A DNA stretch of 64,000 nt, taken from NCBI GenBank assembly GCA_037043015.1, contig CM073322.1:28814864-28878863 (forward strand), in the 5' to 3' direction. Origin of the DNA: Bryum argenteum (lineage: Eukaryota > Streptophyta > Bryopsida > Bryales > Bryaceae). Position 1 is the first letter of the stretch. Every line of letters begins with the position of its first letter. The notes under the pieces are model-generated. The model was not told the origin of the DNA. It did not search any database and saw only the letters and a program-made list of their open reading frames with translations. This document shows positions 21,986 to 34,190 of the stretch, piece after piece. The position numbers and the translations under genes were made by a program.

Positions 21986-24451
21986 ATGGCGTTCTTAGCG
22001 TCAGCGCCAGATCAAGGAGGGTCGACGGTGTACGGCGGAGGGCTGCAACTGTCACGCTCAATGAGTATCCCGGCGTCGTACCGAAGCACGGCGATGTCGC
22101 TCACCACAGACTCCATGAGCTTGGAGAAGCTGATGGTGGGTACGACGGGGACGGGGGCGGGGGCGTTCAGCTCGCGGTCGGCTACCACGAGCCCCACGGG
22201 CAGTTATTGGGGGCAGGACATGGTGCAGATGTTGACGGGGGGCGGGGAGCAGCAGCAGCTGCTGGGATCCGGGATGGTGAGTAGTGACTGGCAACAGCTG
22301 ATGGACACAAAACCCAGTCCGAGTTACAAGTATCTGCCGCCCGTGGCGATGGCGCCGGCCTCCTCGACGCGAGGCGCGCTCATGGAGAATTCTAGGATCC
22401 GCGATATGATGGCGGGGCGGAAGGCAGGCGGGTGGGGTGCGGTGGACGGGGGCATTACCGTCGACCCCAGCAAGGGCGGCTTGGCATTGCAACCTGCGGT
22501 TGGGCTGGCGACGTCGCATTGCTTGGCGCAGTTCACGTCGGATCCCGCCTTCGCGGAGCGGGCGGCCAAATTTTCTAGTTTTGGGAATAATGGGCGGTAC
22601 CCCCAAATCGCGCTGCCATTGCCCGTGACCAGCGACGCCGCGGGGAAGTCACGCTCTCGATCTGCGGAGAGTGGCGGTAGGTTGTCCAGGACATCTTCCA
22701 GTAGTCAGAATATCAATAACAATAACAATTCAGGTTCCAAGAAATTCGAAATGGAGGAGACGGCGACGAAAGGCGCGCTGGGGGTGGCCTCGGCGACCGC
22801 CGCTGCCGCTGCTGCTGCAGCAGCGGCGGAGAGGTCGTGCGACATGGACGTGGACGGTGGTCCAGTGAGAAAAACAACGTTGATCGATGACAAGAGCCCG
22901 CCCGGCGCTGCGCGTGTGCAACCCGAGTTGGAAGCCATTGAGGGAGCAAGTTTGGCCGGTGCCATGGATACCACTGTGGTCCATGAGCTGGCCGAAGCAC
23001 CAGCAGCACGGGAACCTACCAATTCCTGTTCTGCTGAACAACAAGCTGCAAGCGTTCAGCGAGGGGGACAGGGATCTATCTCCCCTGCCGCGTCGCCTGC
23101 GCGGTCACCTTCCGGTAGCGACGACAGCGAGCGCCGCAAGCGGAAGAATTCCTCCGACTGCAAGTCCGAAATCAACCCAAAGGTACAGCAACAGTCTCAT
23201 CCCTCCCACCTCCACCCAAAACTCAAATTGGTAATCGCAACTTCCTGGTTAAGATTTGCTTTGTTCTGAATACTTGAGGAATGCCTGCAGGCGGTTGACG
23301 TGGTGGACTCTATATCGAAGCGGTGGAGGGGAGAGAAGGGTGAGAAAGACGATGCTAAGGCCAAGGCGGAGCGCAGCTGCAGTGACAACTCCGGCGACTC
23401 TGGTAGCCCCCGTGCCCACAAGGAGAGCACTGGCAGTCACAAGAACCACAAGGACCTGTCGAAGCAGGACTACATCCACGTGAGGGCTCGTCGTGGTCAA
23501 GCCACGGATAGCCATAGCCTGGCTGAAAGGGTAAGTTTGATGTCATCGTCCACACTGAGTGAGCCTGTTTCAATTTCACTTGTTAACACTCACCTTCGTG
23601 TTCAGGTGCGGAGGGAGAAGATCAGTGAGCGCATGAAGTACTTGCAGGATCTAGTGCCGGGGTGCAGCAAAGTGACGGGCAAAGCCGTGATGCTGGACGA
23701 AATCATCAACTACGTGCAATCCCTGCAACGGCAAGTAGAGAGTTTGTCCATGAAGCTGGCGTCGGTGAATCCGGGCCCTTCTGCAGCTCGCCTCGATTAT
23801 AGCTTCGAGAGCGCCCTCAACAAGGACTTGATGCAGTCCCAGCGCATGTCTGGCTCTTCTTCGCTTGTGGAGTCCACCGCCACGTTCAACATGCTGCAAC
23901 ACCAGCAGCAGCAGCAGCAGGGGAATAACAGCATGCAACAATTAAGCGGTGGGCACTGCGGTCTAGACTTTCGTGCCATGGGCGCGAGCTCCTTGGATGG
24001 ATACCTTCGCCGTTCCAACAGTGTGCCTACCAATGTGCCGCCGGGACTGACCAGTGTCGATACATTCAGTGACGATGTCTCTCAGGTACCACCGCTCACA
24101 TCCCAATAAATCTTACCATCTTCGTCATTGTGACATAGTTTGAGACCGCAAGAAAAACAAAGTCTATCGTTTGTTCTTTAGCAACCTCTCATAATGCTCT
24201 GTTGGTTCGGATGTCTCTGCAGTCTATCGGATGGGATGGTGAGCTGCAAAGCATTGTGAATCCGATGGGTTACGGGCATCAAGGCCGATTCGGATCCTCT
24301 ATGCTGGAGGGACTTCATTGTAAGGACTCAACCTTGAGTAGTTTGCTTTGCTTTCTTTGCCATGTGTGGTTTTTCTGAGGCTGACGAAACTGGTGCTTGA
24401 ATGATGACAGCAGCGCAACTGCCAGTGGGGCATATGAAAGTCGAAATGTGA
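21986..24451 (+). CDS. bHLH transcription factor, subfamily XII type (CIB/BEE-like)
   Basis: Nuclear DNA-binding factor predicted to bind E-box/G-box sites as a dimer. Model of five exons: 21986-23182, 23291-23530, 23606-24085, 24223-24319, 24411-24451, all with GT..AG and matching phases, giving 684 residues. The bHLH lies at about 465-530: [21 protein letters not shown], then [10 protein letters not shown], loop [12 protein letters not shown] and helix 2 [17 protein letters not shown]. His-Glu-Arg positions for G-box contact are present, and the flanking text is typical of the CIB/BEE/bHLH74 group, as is the C-terminal MKVEM. The 460-residue N-terminus is low-complexity with Ala, Asn and Gln runs. 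Intron 2 (75 bases, no stop, in phase) splits the basic region. Convergent with OEP16. Domain certain; precise exon 1 end and orthology less so. Confidence 0.9.
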
Positions 24452-25210
24452 ACGATCTGCACCGAGAGGAGGCAACTAGTAATTGAGTTTTTCACTCACC
24501 AACTAAGAATCAGGTGGTGGCATAACGAAGTCTGTAGGTGGCGGTGTTCCGAGCACCTACAATCCTCTGTACAAATCTCCAAGGTTATGCCATGTCTACA
24601 ACGACTGCTGATGACGCTACTACTGAGAAGCTGCTCAGTGAGGAGTCCGAATGCTCTGGCATTTTTTTCACTCGCTGGCATGTGTTCTTTTCCACGTCTG
24701 TTGTTTTTTTTATTATCGGGAGAGTGTCCCTTTATTTGTACACTGAAGTCTTTCTACTGGAGAGACACGGATCTAGCCAGTATGTTTCCCGAGCCTTGTT
24801 GAGTGTAATATTCCTCATAAAACGGACCTAGTTCTTAGCCTCTTTCCTAGGTAGAGTTGTTGTAGTGGCAGCTTTTCAGAGCAATGTACAGCATCTGAAC
24901 TACTAGAGTACTACTAATGTCCTCCCTCTTTATTACCCTGTTTCTACTAGATAATGGCTAGATTGATTGTACAGCTCGTTTGTGCTTATAAAGAGTGCAC
25001 TGCGGTGCAGTCCCTGTTTTTACACCTATTTGGCGCATTCTGGATTGGGAAAACAGGACCGACTGTTACGATCCCGCGATACTGTTACTGAGAAGCTCTT
25101 TCAGTAGAAATCCAGCAAGTTCACTCCTCTGTCGGTGTCTCAAGACACAACTCGGCTTATACGTAGTGGAAAACGGATGTTAGGACTATATTGGAATGTC
25201 ACAGTTGGAG
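24452..25210. other. Convergent 3-prime region of bHLH and OEP16
   Basis: No third gene seen. Presumed 3-prime UTRs; the frames here are short and without family features. Confidence 0.5.
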
Positions 25211-26760
25211 TCAGAGGAGCTTGAGGAAATCAGCAGCAGTTGCTAAAGCACTAGCAGTGAGGGCGGTGCGGACCATCTTGTCTTGACTAACCCTGCCGTC
25301 TGAGACGGAGAGCATGACCCCTGTCAATGCTCCTCCAACTGCTGCATTCTTCTGTAGAAATGAACAAACACAGTATATCAATAAACTCCCCTTAGATACA
25401 GGGAAAAACAGTGCGGTTTCTCCAAGATATCTCGGAGAGGTTATAGAGCGGTGTCTCCAATATATCTCTTCTTGCACTTTCTTTAATATAATACAAAGAG
25501 CTCCTGGTGAATTTACGTTTGTTGCCTCAGTAATAGCAAGTCAGTAACTCGCTTCTACTACATTGGTATGAATTGCTATTATTGCAGTCAGAAATTATTG
25601 TTACCCAATCTTGCTTGCCTCGGGCCTTCTCCATCCCGTACTCAAACCCAGCATACATCCCTGCTACCATGCCTGCAGGTTGTAATCCAACGGATTAACT
25701 GATCGACAAAGAAAGAGAACACTTGCTCCGGATGACGTACAATAAAGATGAAGATTTTGCCTTACCCCATTGAAGGCCTTCTTTTCCAGCCTTCACAATC
25801 TGCATCAAGAAGACATAATTCAGAAACTTATGACATGGACGACCATCTTGAGTTCATGTAGACAGAGTGATGAGCAGTTTGTCTCCTCTAAGGGTACTTT
25901 TTCGAAAAGGCTTCATGTGACACTGAACACTCAAGGAGAATTCAGTATGCTCCTCTCGATCTCTAGCAATTCTACCTTCTAACATGTACGCAGTTCCCTG
26001 CACGCAGCAAGAGTACAGATATGCAATGGTGGACTTGGGTGATTAACAAATACGAGCACGAGAGAATCTCACTATTTTTTCTATGTCGCGCCTGGCTGTC
26101 GGAGCATCTGCACAAATGGTCAAGTACATAAAAAACTCACATGTCAGAATCTTTGGATGATGCCCAACTAGAAATTGTTCCTCCTTTTACTCTCTTTGAA
26201 TCGGCAAAGTTTCGTCCATGTACAGTACAGCGATATTCATCACAAAACTCGAGAACAGACAAGCAGTTGGTGTAGGTCACTCAGTTACGTAGCTTTTGTA
26301 CGTATGTTAAAGAAGACACAATTCCAGGATGATGGAAAAGAACGTACGTTCGATAGGCGCGGAATGTATCTGAGAGCTCGATCTATATAGCTCGATACCT
26401 TTCCTCATCAAACTGTAGGCTTCTTGCGAAGCCGCATGAGCAGCCCCTACCTGCGTGCATTGCCATGGCCACTTTCAATCAGATGCCCACCTCCATTTTA
26501 TAGCCCTTCTCACATTCACCAAATGAGGACCTGCTTCACAAGTACAATGTCCGAAAGAAGAAAGTAAGTGTATGTTCTAGAGCGACCAGATGTCCATGCC
26601 CCTCAGAAAGAGGAAGAAAATGTATCATGATCGAACAAGAAGTGATCGATGCTCTCGATGCCCTAATCTATCAATGTAAAGCTCGTACCCCGCTGATCTT
26701 GAGGACACCATCCAGGGTACAATTGAGCGTCGGATTCCCTGTGTCCATAAGGAAATCCAT
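25211..26760 (-). CDS. OEP16: OEP16-type plastid outer-envelope channel (Tim17/Tim22 family)
   Basis: Preprotein and amino-acid transporter family; OEP16 forms an amino-acid-selective pore in the plastid outer envelope and has been linked to PORA/protochlorophyllide import. The gene is split into six small exons on the minus strand: 26760-26689, 26450-26399, 26107-26073, 25799-25766, 25672-25605 and 25351-25211. All have GT..AG borders and matching phases and total 402 bases (133 residues; Arabidopsis OEP16-1 is about 148). Exon 1 gives DTGNPTLNCTLDGVLKISG and exon 2 VGAAHAASQEAYSLMRK. Later exons give KEGLQW, GMVAGMYAGFEYGMEKARGK with QDW, then NAAVGGALTGVMLS and a hydrophobic end. The Gly-rich helices and EKxRGxxDW signature are family hallmarks. 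No cleavable transit peptide, as expected. Head-to-head with PAO. Start ATG chosen by homology. Confidence 0.88.
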
Positions 26761-27738
26761 GGGATTGGATGAAGCTTTGAGCGACAATCTCGGCGTGCTC
26801 AGCATTTCGTTTCTACTGTTTCCTGTAGGCTGCTGGTCCTTTTGATCAAACAGAAACGGGATCTGTCAAGAATTCAAATCCACAACACGCATGGGCATCC
26901 GCTGTTGGTGGATAAGCAGTGACACAAACTTACTGCAAAAAACAGTCATCGCCTCAATTGGACCCTCCTGTGCTTGACATCCACCTTCACTCGCAAGTTT
27001 CTGGCAATTCCAGCGTCATCCCCCAATAACGAGTTTGGATCTCACCAATATCGACGTGGTTTCATCGTCCTAATGCCGATTGACATCCCAAGCAAGCCAT
27101 TTAACATCGAGAGAGACAGTAGTAAACTCTCAGAAGCGTACCAGTTGCAGCATACCTTTGGTCGCTCCTGGAAGCTGCTATTCTGACGCTCGAGACTGGT
27201 TTATACCTCCTCTAATGTCCGCAACTGAGGTGGGTGAGCATGATGATTTCAGTACATTCGACTGCCATAGCAGACCTTGCTGTCATGAGCCAATGCATAC
27301 CCTTCAATACTGCTCATCGATCGTCGATAACCTTGGTGTGCATGTCGAAAGACTGCTTGTGACAATTACAGCAAACCGATGTTGCGAAAGATTGGAGATG
27401 GAATGAGATTGAAATTTTAACTGCCACTCGTTTCGAAAGCCGAGACCTAAGCTGCTCATTCAGTTACTTCAACTTCATTGTATCCGCCAGCAGGCTCATG
27501 TGATTTCTACCAGACCAGGGCTATAAAATTAGTGAGTAAGTTATACGCTTGTATGAGAAGGTGTTACGGTGGTCCGGTGATGCCCACATCCATCCAACGG
27601 CCGTGAACTTTCCAGGTCAGTAGCACTTTTCGTGTGTTGCGAGCAAACCCAAATGCATGAAATCATCAGCCATCGTGCCATAGTCCGATGGAACTGATTT
27701 TGAAGCTGTGTTTGGGGAGATTGTAAGATTGTGAAGCC
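26761..27738. promoter_or_regulatory. Divergent OEP16/PAO intergenic region
   Basis: 978 bases between the two start codons. CTATAAAATT at 27521-27530 is a TATA candidate for PAO, 209 bases before its ATG. No clear TATA was found for OEP16. No gene is visible between them. Confidence 0.5.
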
Positions 27739-30523
27739 ATGACAGCAGCCATGGCTGTTACAACCTCGTCGTCGTTGTGGGTATGCAGACCGTCCGTCTC
27801 GTGCGCAAGCAGTACAGTCAATTACGCGAGCTGCTCGTTTCTGCAGGGTGCACAAACCAAGAAGCTGAAAGTGCAATTGCAAGGCTATGGGGGTCGAGGA
27901 AAGGCGATGGTGGCGATGACCATTGCGCCACCGCCATGGCCGCCTGTGAACCCGGACACAGACAAAGAGGAGGGCGATGCGAGCGTGGGCATGGAGGAGG
28001 CATTGAAGCAGGAGAAGGTGCAGGAGCAGAAGGAGAAGACCAGCGATGACGTGTTTGTGTGGCGGGATCACTGGTACCCCGTTTCCTTGATCGAGGATTT
28101 AGATGTGTCTGTCCCCACCCCGTTTCAGCTGCTGGGCCGCGAGCTTGTGGTGTGGAAGGACTCGCAGGGCGAATGGCGCGTGTTTCTGGATAAGTGCCCT
28201 CATCGTTTGGCGCCTCTCTCTGTAAGTGTGCTTTCAGACCTACTCCCTGCAATTTTGGTAGTGACCTAATGTTTGGCCCTCAGCTTGTGCATTTCTTCTA
28301 TGTCTGTGTATACCAACGAGTCAATTGACCAGAACTTGTCTTCATTAGTTCTGGCGATGTGGATGATGGCCTCATTCTCATAATGTGATGACATGATCTG
28401 GTCGTCGTCAGACCGTGAATCCTTCGGAATGGGCGATAATGCGCTCCCCAGGATGTGAAATTTGTGTGTATATTGGTCCATATTGGTCAGATCAACTATT
28501 GTTTCTGGGAAAAAGTGGGAGACCTGGAGTTGACTGACTTGGAAGATGGCAGGGGTGGCTGGCTGGGATACTGAACAGAGTGTACAATTGCAGAGAAGAG
28601 AAAATTGTTGTCTGTGCTGAAGAAATTATGATTTGGTCATGAGCAGGAAGGGAGGTTGGATGAATCAGGAATGCTGCAGTGCTCTTACCATGGATGGTCC
28701 TTCCAAGGAGACGGTAGTTGCGGTGCCATTCCACAGGCAGCCAAAGAGGGACCGGAAGCCAAAGCTCGCTTCTCGCCTCGCGCTTGTGCCGTCTCGTATC
28801 CTACTCGTGTTTCGCAAGGACTGCTATTTGTTTGGCCTGATGAGAAAGGATGGGAAAAGGCATCCAAAGCCACGCCACCAATGTACAATCTCCAATCCTT
28901 TGCCATGCTTTTATGTGTTACTTAGATTGTCCACGTTGTGAGTATGTTCTCAGGTTGACGATGTGAAGCGGGAAAGCCCGAACTGACTCCCAGTAGTGGA
29001 TTGCAAGTGTAGATACGTAGTGGTGGTGGTGTGTCTTGGAGTCCCACCGATCTAGCATCTATTTTCTTGCATAGGAAGTTTGATGATTCTCGATTGGCAG
29101 GCTTCCTGCAGAGTTTGATGACCCCAGATACTCAACCGTGTCAATTCAACGAGACTTGTTCTATGGGTATGACACTCTGATGGAGAACGTCTCTGATCCG
29201 TCGCATATCGACTTTGCCCATCACAAAGTGACCGGGAGAAGGGACCGAGCCAAGCCGTTGCCATTCAAGGTCTTCAAAAGTGGGTCTTGGGGATTTACGG
29301 GCGCCAACAACGACACTCCGACCATCACCAGTGGCTTTTATCCACCGTGCTACTTCGAAAACAAGTACGTCATGTCTCATCCATCGACTTAACTAGAAAT
29401 CGGTCAAACTTTGGCTTTAGAATGTGAACTGAGAGAAGTTGGCATTGCAGGATTGAGCTGCCTGTCAAGCTTCCTATCTTAGGAAACCAGAAGTGGGAGA
29501 TTCTTATATGCTCGTTCAACATTCCCATGGCTCCTGGCAAAACAAGGTCCATTGTCTGCAGTGCTCGGAATTTCTTCCAATTTTCGATGCCAGGCAATAA
29601 CTGGTGGCAGGTAAATTAGCGACGATGCTTGTAGTTCTCCAGGTTGGAGATGCTTAGTATTGAGTCGAACAATCCTCCAGTGCACCACTTTGACGGAACC
29701 AAACGCGATATCTGATCACAGTTGTGCATGTGCAGCTGACTCCGAGATGGTATGAGCACTGGACATCGAATTTGGTGTATGACGGCGACATGATTGTACT
29801 GCAAGGTCAAGAGAAGGGCTTTTTGAATCACAAAGGCGACGTGAATGCTGAGTACACCAAGCTGACTTTTACCCCTACACAGGCGGATCGGTTTGTCCTG
29901 GCATTCCGTAGTTGGCTGAAACGGCATGGCAAAGGAGGGCCTGAATGGTTCCCAGAGGCTAAAGTAGGCCTACCTCCGCCCTCCACTGTCCTTTCGAAGC
30001 GCGAGGTAGAATTTTCCCTTCCCTACCTTGCCTTTCTAACTTCTCTCTAAGCATCACTGTTGAGGATGAGCACTCAAAATGGACCCCTGGAACGCACGCA
30101 CGCACGCACCCTATCTATTTTATTCAGGGCAGGAAATCCACATGCTCCTGTATGCACCAAGAGTTTCCATGTGGTTATGAATAATAAAAATGTCCATGAT
30201 CGTTGCATATGTGAGTACCTGTTTGTGCATGTCTGCTCTCAAGCTGCTTTGCTTTGGATGAATTGCAGATGCTGGACCGGGCGGAGCAGCACACGCTCAT
30301 ATGTTCCTCCTGTCGGCAAGCACAAAAGAATTTCCAGCTATGGCAGAAGATACTTTTGGGAAGTACTGTTGTCTTGGCTGCCGGAGCAGGTGTACCCCCA
30401 GATCTCACGCTGCGAGTCATACTGGCCGCTTGCGCTGTGACTAGTGCAGCTGTGGCTTACGCGTTGAAGGAAGGAGAAAAGAACTTCATTTTCAAGGACT
30501 ACGTGCATTCTGAGATCGACTAA
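27739..30523 (+). CDS. PAO: Pheophorbide a oxygenase (Rieske-type, ACD1/LLS1 family)
   Basis: Opens the macrocycle of pheophorbide a to a red catabolite in chlorophyll breakdown, at the chloroplast envelope, using ferredoxin and O2. Six exons: 27739-28221, 28647-28882, 29101-29364, 29451-29610, 29736-30005, 30269-30523, GT..AG and in phase, 555 residues (family about 540). A Ser/Ala-rich transit peptide covers roughly the first 60. Rieske ligands are C153, H155, C173 and H176 (CPHRL...CSYHGW). The mononuclear iron site is N269, D272, H275, H280 (ENVSDPSHIDFAHH). The C-terminal CSSC (C483, C486) and two hydrophobic stretches at about 500-540 complete the pattern, ending YVHSEID. Text such as QRDLFYGYDTLMENVSDPSH separates it from the TIC55 and PTC52 paralogues. 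All catalytic residues are intact. Confidence 0.97.
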
Positions 30524-31625
30524 CGTGAAATCAATGTAGTTGCCCATCACTGGACGTAGAGAATGAAACAATAGCTTACTACAGACTTGTGCATGACTGT
30601 ACTGTACACTTGTGTAAAATATGACGCCATAGCTCGTAGGATCCTAGCAGTTGTGAATCATGATTTCTCTTCTCTTGGTTTTGTGAATCGCCTGTATCCT
30701 TTGTATTCTTATCGAAAGAAAATGCTTACACTGCCATTGAGCTCCTCGTACTTGATGAAGAGATTCTCTCGCTCAATATACAAGGGTCATTTTGTAGTAA
30801 CTCAGAAGGAGCCCCAGTTTATGGGGAAATACCAATGGGGTATCCTCCTGAGCGGTGCCCCTATGGTAATTTTCCACAACTAAGTTTCCTATCATAACCA
30901 ATGAGTTTCGTAGCATAAGCATAACCACTATTGAATGCATTTATTTTTCCTAGCAAAGAAATCAAAAATAATAATAATATATATAACAAAAATAATAATA
31001 AAAATAATTCATGTATCCTCAAAATATAATTTCTAAAAAATCCACAAATTTGAGAATAACTCAACACTCGTCCTCAAAAGAATTTTTTTGAAATAAAATC
31101 AACTAAGGAAACGTAGGCGTAAAAAACTCCCTCCACTCTCCCACGTAGAAAGTAAACATATACACATTCGATCAACAAGATCAGTACTAACAGGTTATAA
31201 CTACAAAGAAGGCAGTGGTTATGGACAATAACCATCCTCCCCTTACCCAATGGGGAGTTGCCCCCACTATGGTGTTTGCTTAAAACATGGCAAGTGCATG
31301 AAAAAAATTGTTTTGCGCATTAGACGAAGGAGTGAAACAAATGCCGATGTACAAATCCATCCATTTACGTTAATATAGCAAAATAGATTCATATTGTTCA
31401 CTAAAGTCCAACATATAAAGTACATCATATTGATTATATCTCAAATTATAAAAACTCATATCATGCTTCATCGAAGAAAGAAATTTATACAAAAATTTCA
31501 AATTTTATCCTTAGATGACATTCACATGAAGTACAATCTTTGTCAACAAGACAACAATTGTATACAGTACATAACTAAGATGTGACTTTTTAGAATGTAC
31601 AAGAATAAAATACAATCAAGCATGC
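30524..31625. other. PAO 3-prime flank and AT-rich spacer
   Basis: Probable 3-prime UTR to about 30,880, then AT-rich sequence with ATA/AAT runs (30,960-31,010). No gene seen. Confidence 0.5.
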
Positions 31626-32083
31626 TCACGCGGTTTCTTTGGTTTGCACCGCTTTTGCAAAACGCCTTGCTCTCGATTCTTTCAGTGGCTTTTGAATTGC
31701 ATTCACATGACACTTGTCCATGGCGGTTAGCGTCCCTGCGGACCATTTAATTGACAACGAGACGGATAAGTACACCGGATATGTGGCAGAGTGCATTGTA
31801 TGGACTGAACCCTACACTTTTCACACTTCTGCTACTGCTCATATTCAACTCACCGACATGCGTGAACCGCAATCAATGCAGGCCCCCGAACTCTCAACAA
31901 GTTGCTTTCTACATGCAGCTTCACGTGCTTTCGATTTGCTCATCACGAGAAGATCCTCTCTGTCAGGTTTTGTAAGCATCCTCATGTGATATACTTCATA
32001 TATCTCAGGACTGCAAATGAGGATAAAGACCAACTCCAGTCTAAGTACTACCGTCCCCAACAGCATTTTGTGCCGCTCGACAT
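31626..32083 (-). CDS. Candidate small spliced gene, unknown function
   Basis: Exon 1 (32083-32052) starts MSSGTKCCWG and ends at a GT donor in phase 2. Exon 2 (32010-31854) follows a good CAG acceptor, stays open for 52 codons (PEIYEVYHMRMLTKPDREDL ... CRKQLVESSGACIDCG) and ends at a GTGAGT donor. A third segment after CCGCAG near 31,738 reads TAMDKCHVNAIQKPLKESRA and then a basic end to TGA at 31626-31628. Phase does not match the GTGAGT donor; it would match a weaker donor inside the exon (CIDCG|GTTC). So either the third exon or the junction is wrong, or the gene is broken. Cysteines in CxxC spacing hint at metal binding. I do not recognise the family. Confidence 0.4.
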
Positions 32084-32272
32084 GGTGTGAAAGTGGGAAC
32101 GGAACGATTTATAGAGTGCTGGCAACCAGTGTGCATTAGATAAGAGAAGATCATGAACCCCAACGCTTGATTCCTGCATCAAGAACGAACTCCTTATCCA
32201 ATTATTCACAATTCCATCAACATCACGTTTAATGTACAACTCGAGAAAGTTTGATCTTTCTCGAACCTCAAA

Positions 32273-34190
32273 TCAAACCTCTTCCTCTTGTACAAGCTCA
32301 ACATCCTCCGACTCCCTAGTCCGTTCACTCCCTAAGAATTCATCAACTGTGGTCAGTTGCTCTGAGTCCACTGTATCACCAGCTCTTTCTGCATCGTCGT
32401 CGTCCTCAAATGACTCCGGTTGAGCAGAAGCCCCAACCGCATTCTTCTTGCTGATATCTTGCTCCCGTCTGTTCACCTCGGAACCATAATCCTGCATCCT
32501 CATGTACTGCATCGGCGGACCGTAGGCATCTGCTCGTAGACTTCTCGGCAATTCTCGTTCTTTCCGAGCTTGCAACTTCGTGTCATCGTCAAAAGTGCCC
32601 ACTGGAATATAATCCTCGTCATTCACAGATGCCTCGGGGGCTTCGTTATTATCATTCGCTGGCTCCCAGAAATCCTCCGAATCAGAACTGTAGTCTAGCA
32701 TACTCGATGACGTTTGTACCCGTCTGGGAAACTCCCCATCTCTTTGCCTTTGACCTAACCTTCTCAGAGCCTGCAGCTTTGGATCGTCCTCAAACTCGTT
32801 CGGAACTTCCTCGTAATCTAGCTCCGCCACTCGCCATCTCCTTGCAGATTGCGGTTCAGTACCCAAACTAGTAGCCGGTATCATGTCCACTGAATCTGGT
32901 AACCTGCCCTTCACAGCTTGTGTATCTCGACTCTGCAAGTTGCAAATTGCACATAATCGATCAACCAAAACTCTTGTAGGGTTTATGAGTGTTCAACCAA
33001 GTTACGAGTCAATTTGAGTGTACTAAATGAGGCTTTGTATGGGGTCTGAGATTAAGCCAATGGTATGTTTGCTACATGTGGTACAAGAACTGAATGCTGA
33101 AATATTACCTTCGAAGCCGAAGAAGAGGGATCCGCCCTCAAGGTCTCGATGAGGCTCTCGAACACAGGCCTCTCAATGCAAGGCTCTTCCGAAAGCCAGA
33201 GGTCCATGTCAGGAAGATAGACATCTCGAACTGCCATGAAGCGCGAGAGGCTCTTGATATCTGACAAGATGAGCACCTCCACTGTCTCTCCCACTCGAAC
33301 CTGCTGGTTCTTCTTACTGGGCACCCCTACCTTCATCTGCAGCACATCATTCCCATTTCAGCATATAGTCCCTCCCAAATTCAAAAAACTCCTCGTATTC
33401 AGAAGGTGCAAAAACACCCAAATCCAAAGCAGTCAATAACAAAATCAGATTCTATATCCAGTGACAGACAATGGCGACAAAAACGCTGACAATTGAAGAG
33501 GAATTACAGAATCAGAAACTACATTCGATACTGCGATCTGCATGTGAACACATAAAATTATATGAACTTGATCAAATAGTCAACATCATGTGGAATGTGG
33601 AGAGAATGAAAGGGCAGGAGCACCTCGAGGGAGGCGGAGCTGCCGTCTCCGATGGCAAGTTGCAAGTAGGGTTTAGCGGGGACTTGAGACTCGAAGATTT
33701 CTTGAAAAACGTCATCGCTGCGGGGTTTTGGCTGGGGCTTGACGAGATTGACGGACAGGACGCGGGCTTTCCAAACGCCAGCGTAGGGGTACTGAAGGCG
33801 GAGGGAAGAGTTGGCGAAGGCGGTGCTGAACAGGGGATCCCACGCCCAATACAACGACGCGATGGCCGCGGCCGTGGTGTTGAAATTGTAGAACGCCACG
33901 GAGCCTGCCAGGGAGATGGCCAAGCGTGCTAACCAGGTGGCCGGCGTGCCCAGCTTCTGCAACCTCTGCGCCCCCGACCCTGACCACGGCAGCACCTCCG
34001 CAATCTCGTCCTTCTTCAGCCTCAGAATTCGGGGCTTCACCTTCGCTGTCGAGGCCATTACCACCACAGGGCCCCGGACCCGGAATCTCCCGACTCCTTC
34101 AAGCACAAGCTGATTCTCATTCCCCACCCGCAATCCCTGCAGCTGCATCATCGTGCAACTAGGAGCCAGCAATTGCGACTGAAACCCCAT
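32273..34190 (-). CDS. Conserved green-lineage plastid membrane protein, unknown function
   Basis: Three exons: 34190-33624 (189 codons), 33336-33109 (76 codons) and 32932-32273 (219 codons plus TGA), GT..AG and phase 0 throughout; 484 residues. The first ~45 residues look like a transit peptide. KPRILRLKKDEIAEVLPWSG and AQRLQKLG precede a hydrophobic stretch at about 84-118 (ARLAISLAGSVAFYNF ... IASLYWAWDPLF), so one or two membrane segments. A soluble domain with VPSKKNQQVRVGETVEVLIL and VRDVYLPDMDLWLSEEPCI follows. I recall similar proteins in plants annotated as plastid or uncharacterised, but give no name. The last 220 residues are acidic and polar, with a twice-used motif (DDPKLQALR, DDTKLQARK), possibly lineage-specific. 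Convergent with PAO. Confidence 0.8.

Noticed and set aside
22012-23044. Long opposite-strand frames over the bHLH gene
   Set aside because: Shadows of GC-rich coding exon 1; the plus frame has the domain, start and splice sites.
23256-23483. Separate short gene in bHLH exon 2
   Set aside because: Alternate-frame reading of exon 2; the in-phase frame continues the bHLH protein.
25985-26006. A 22-base extra OEP16 exon (GTAYMLE)
   Set aside because: It has splice-like borders but breaks the phase; joining the flanking exons directly keeps phase and matches the family alignment.
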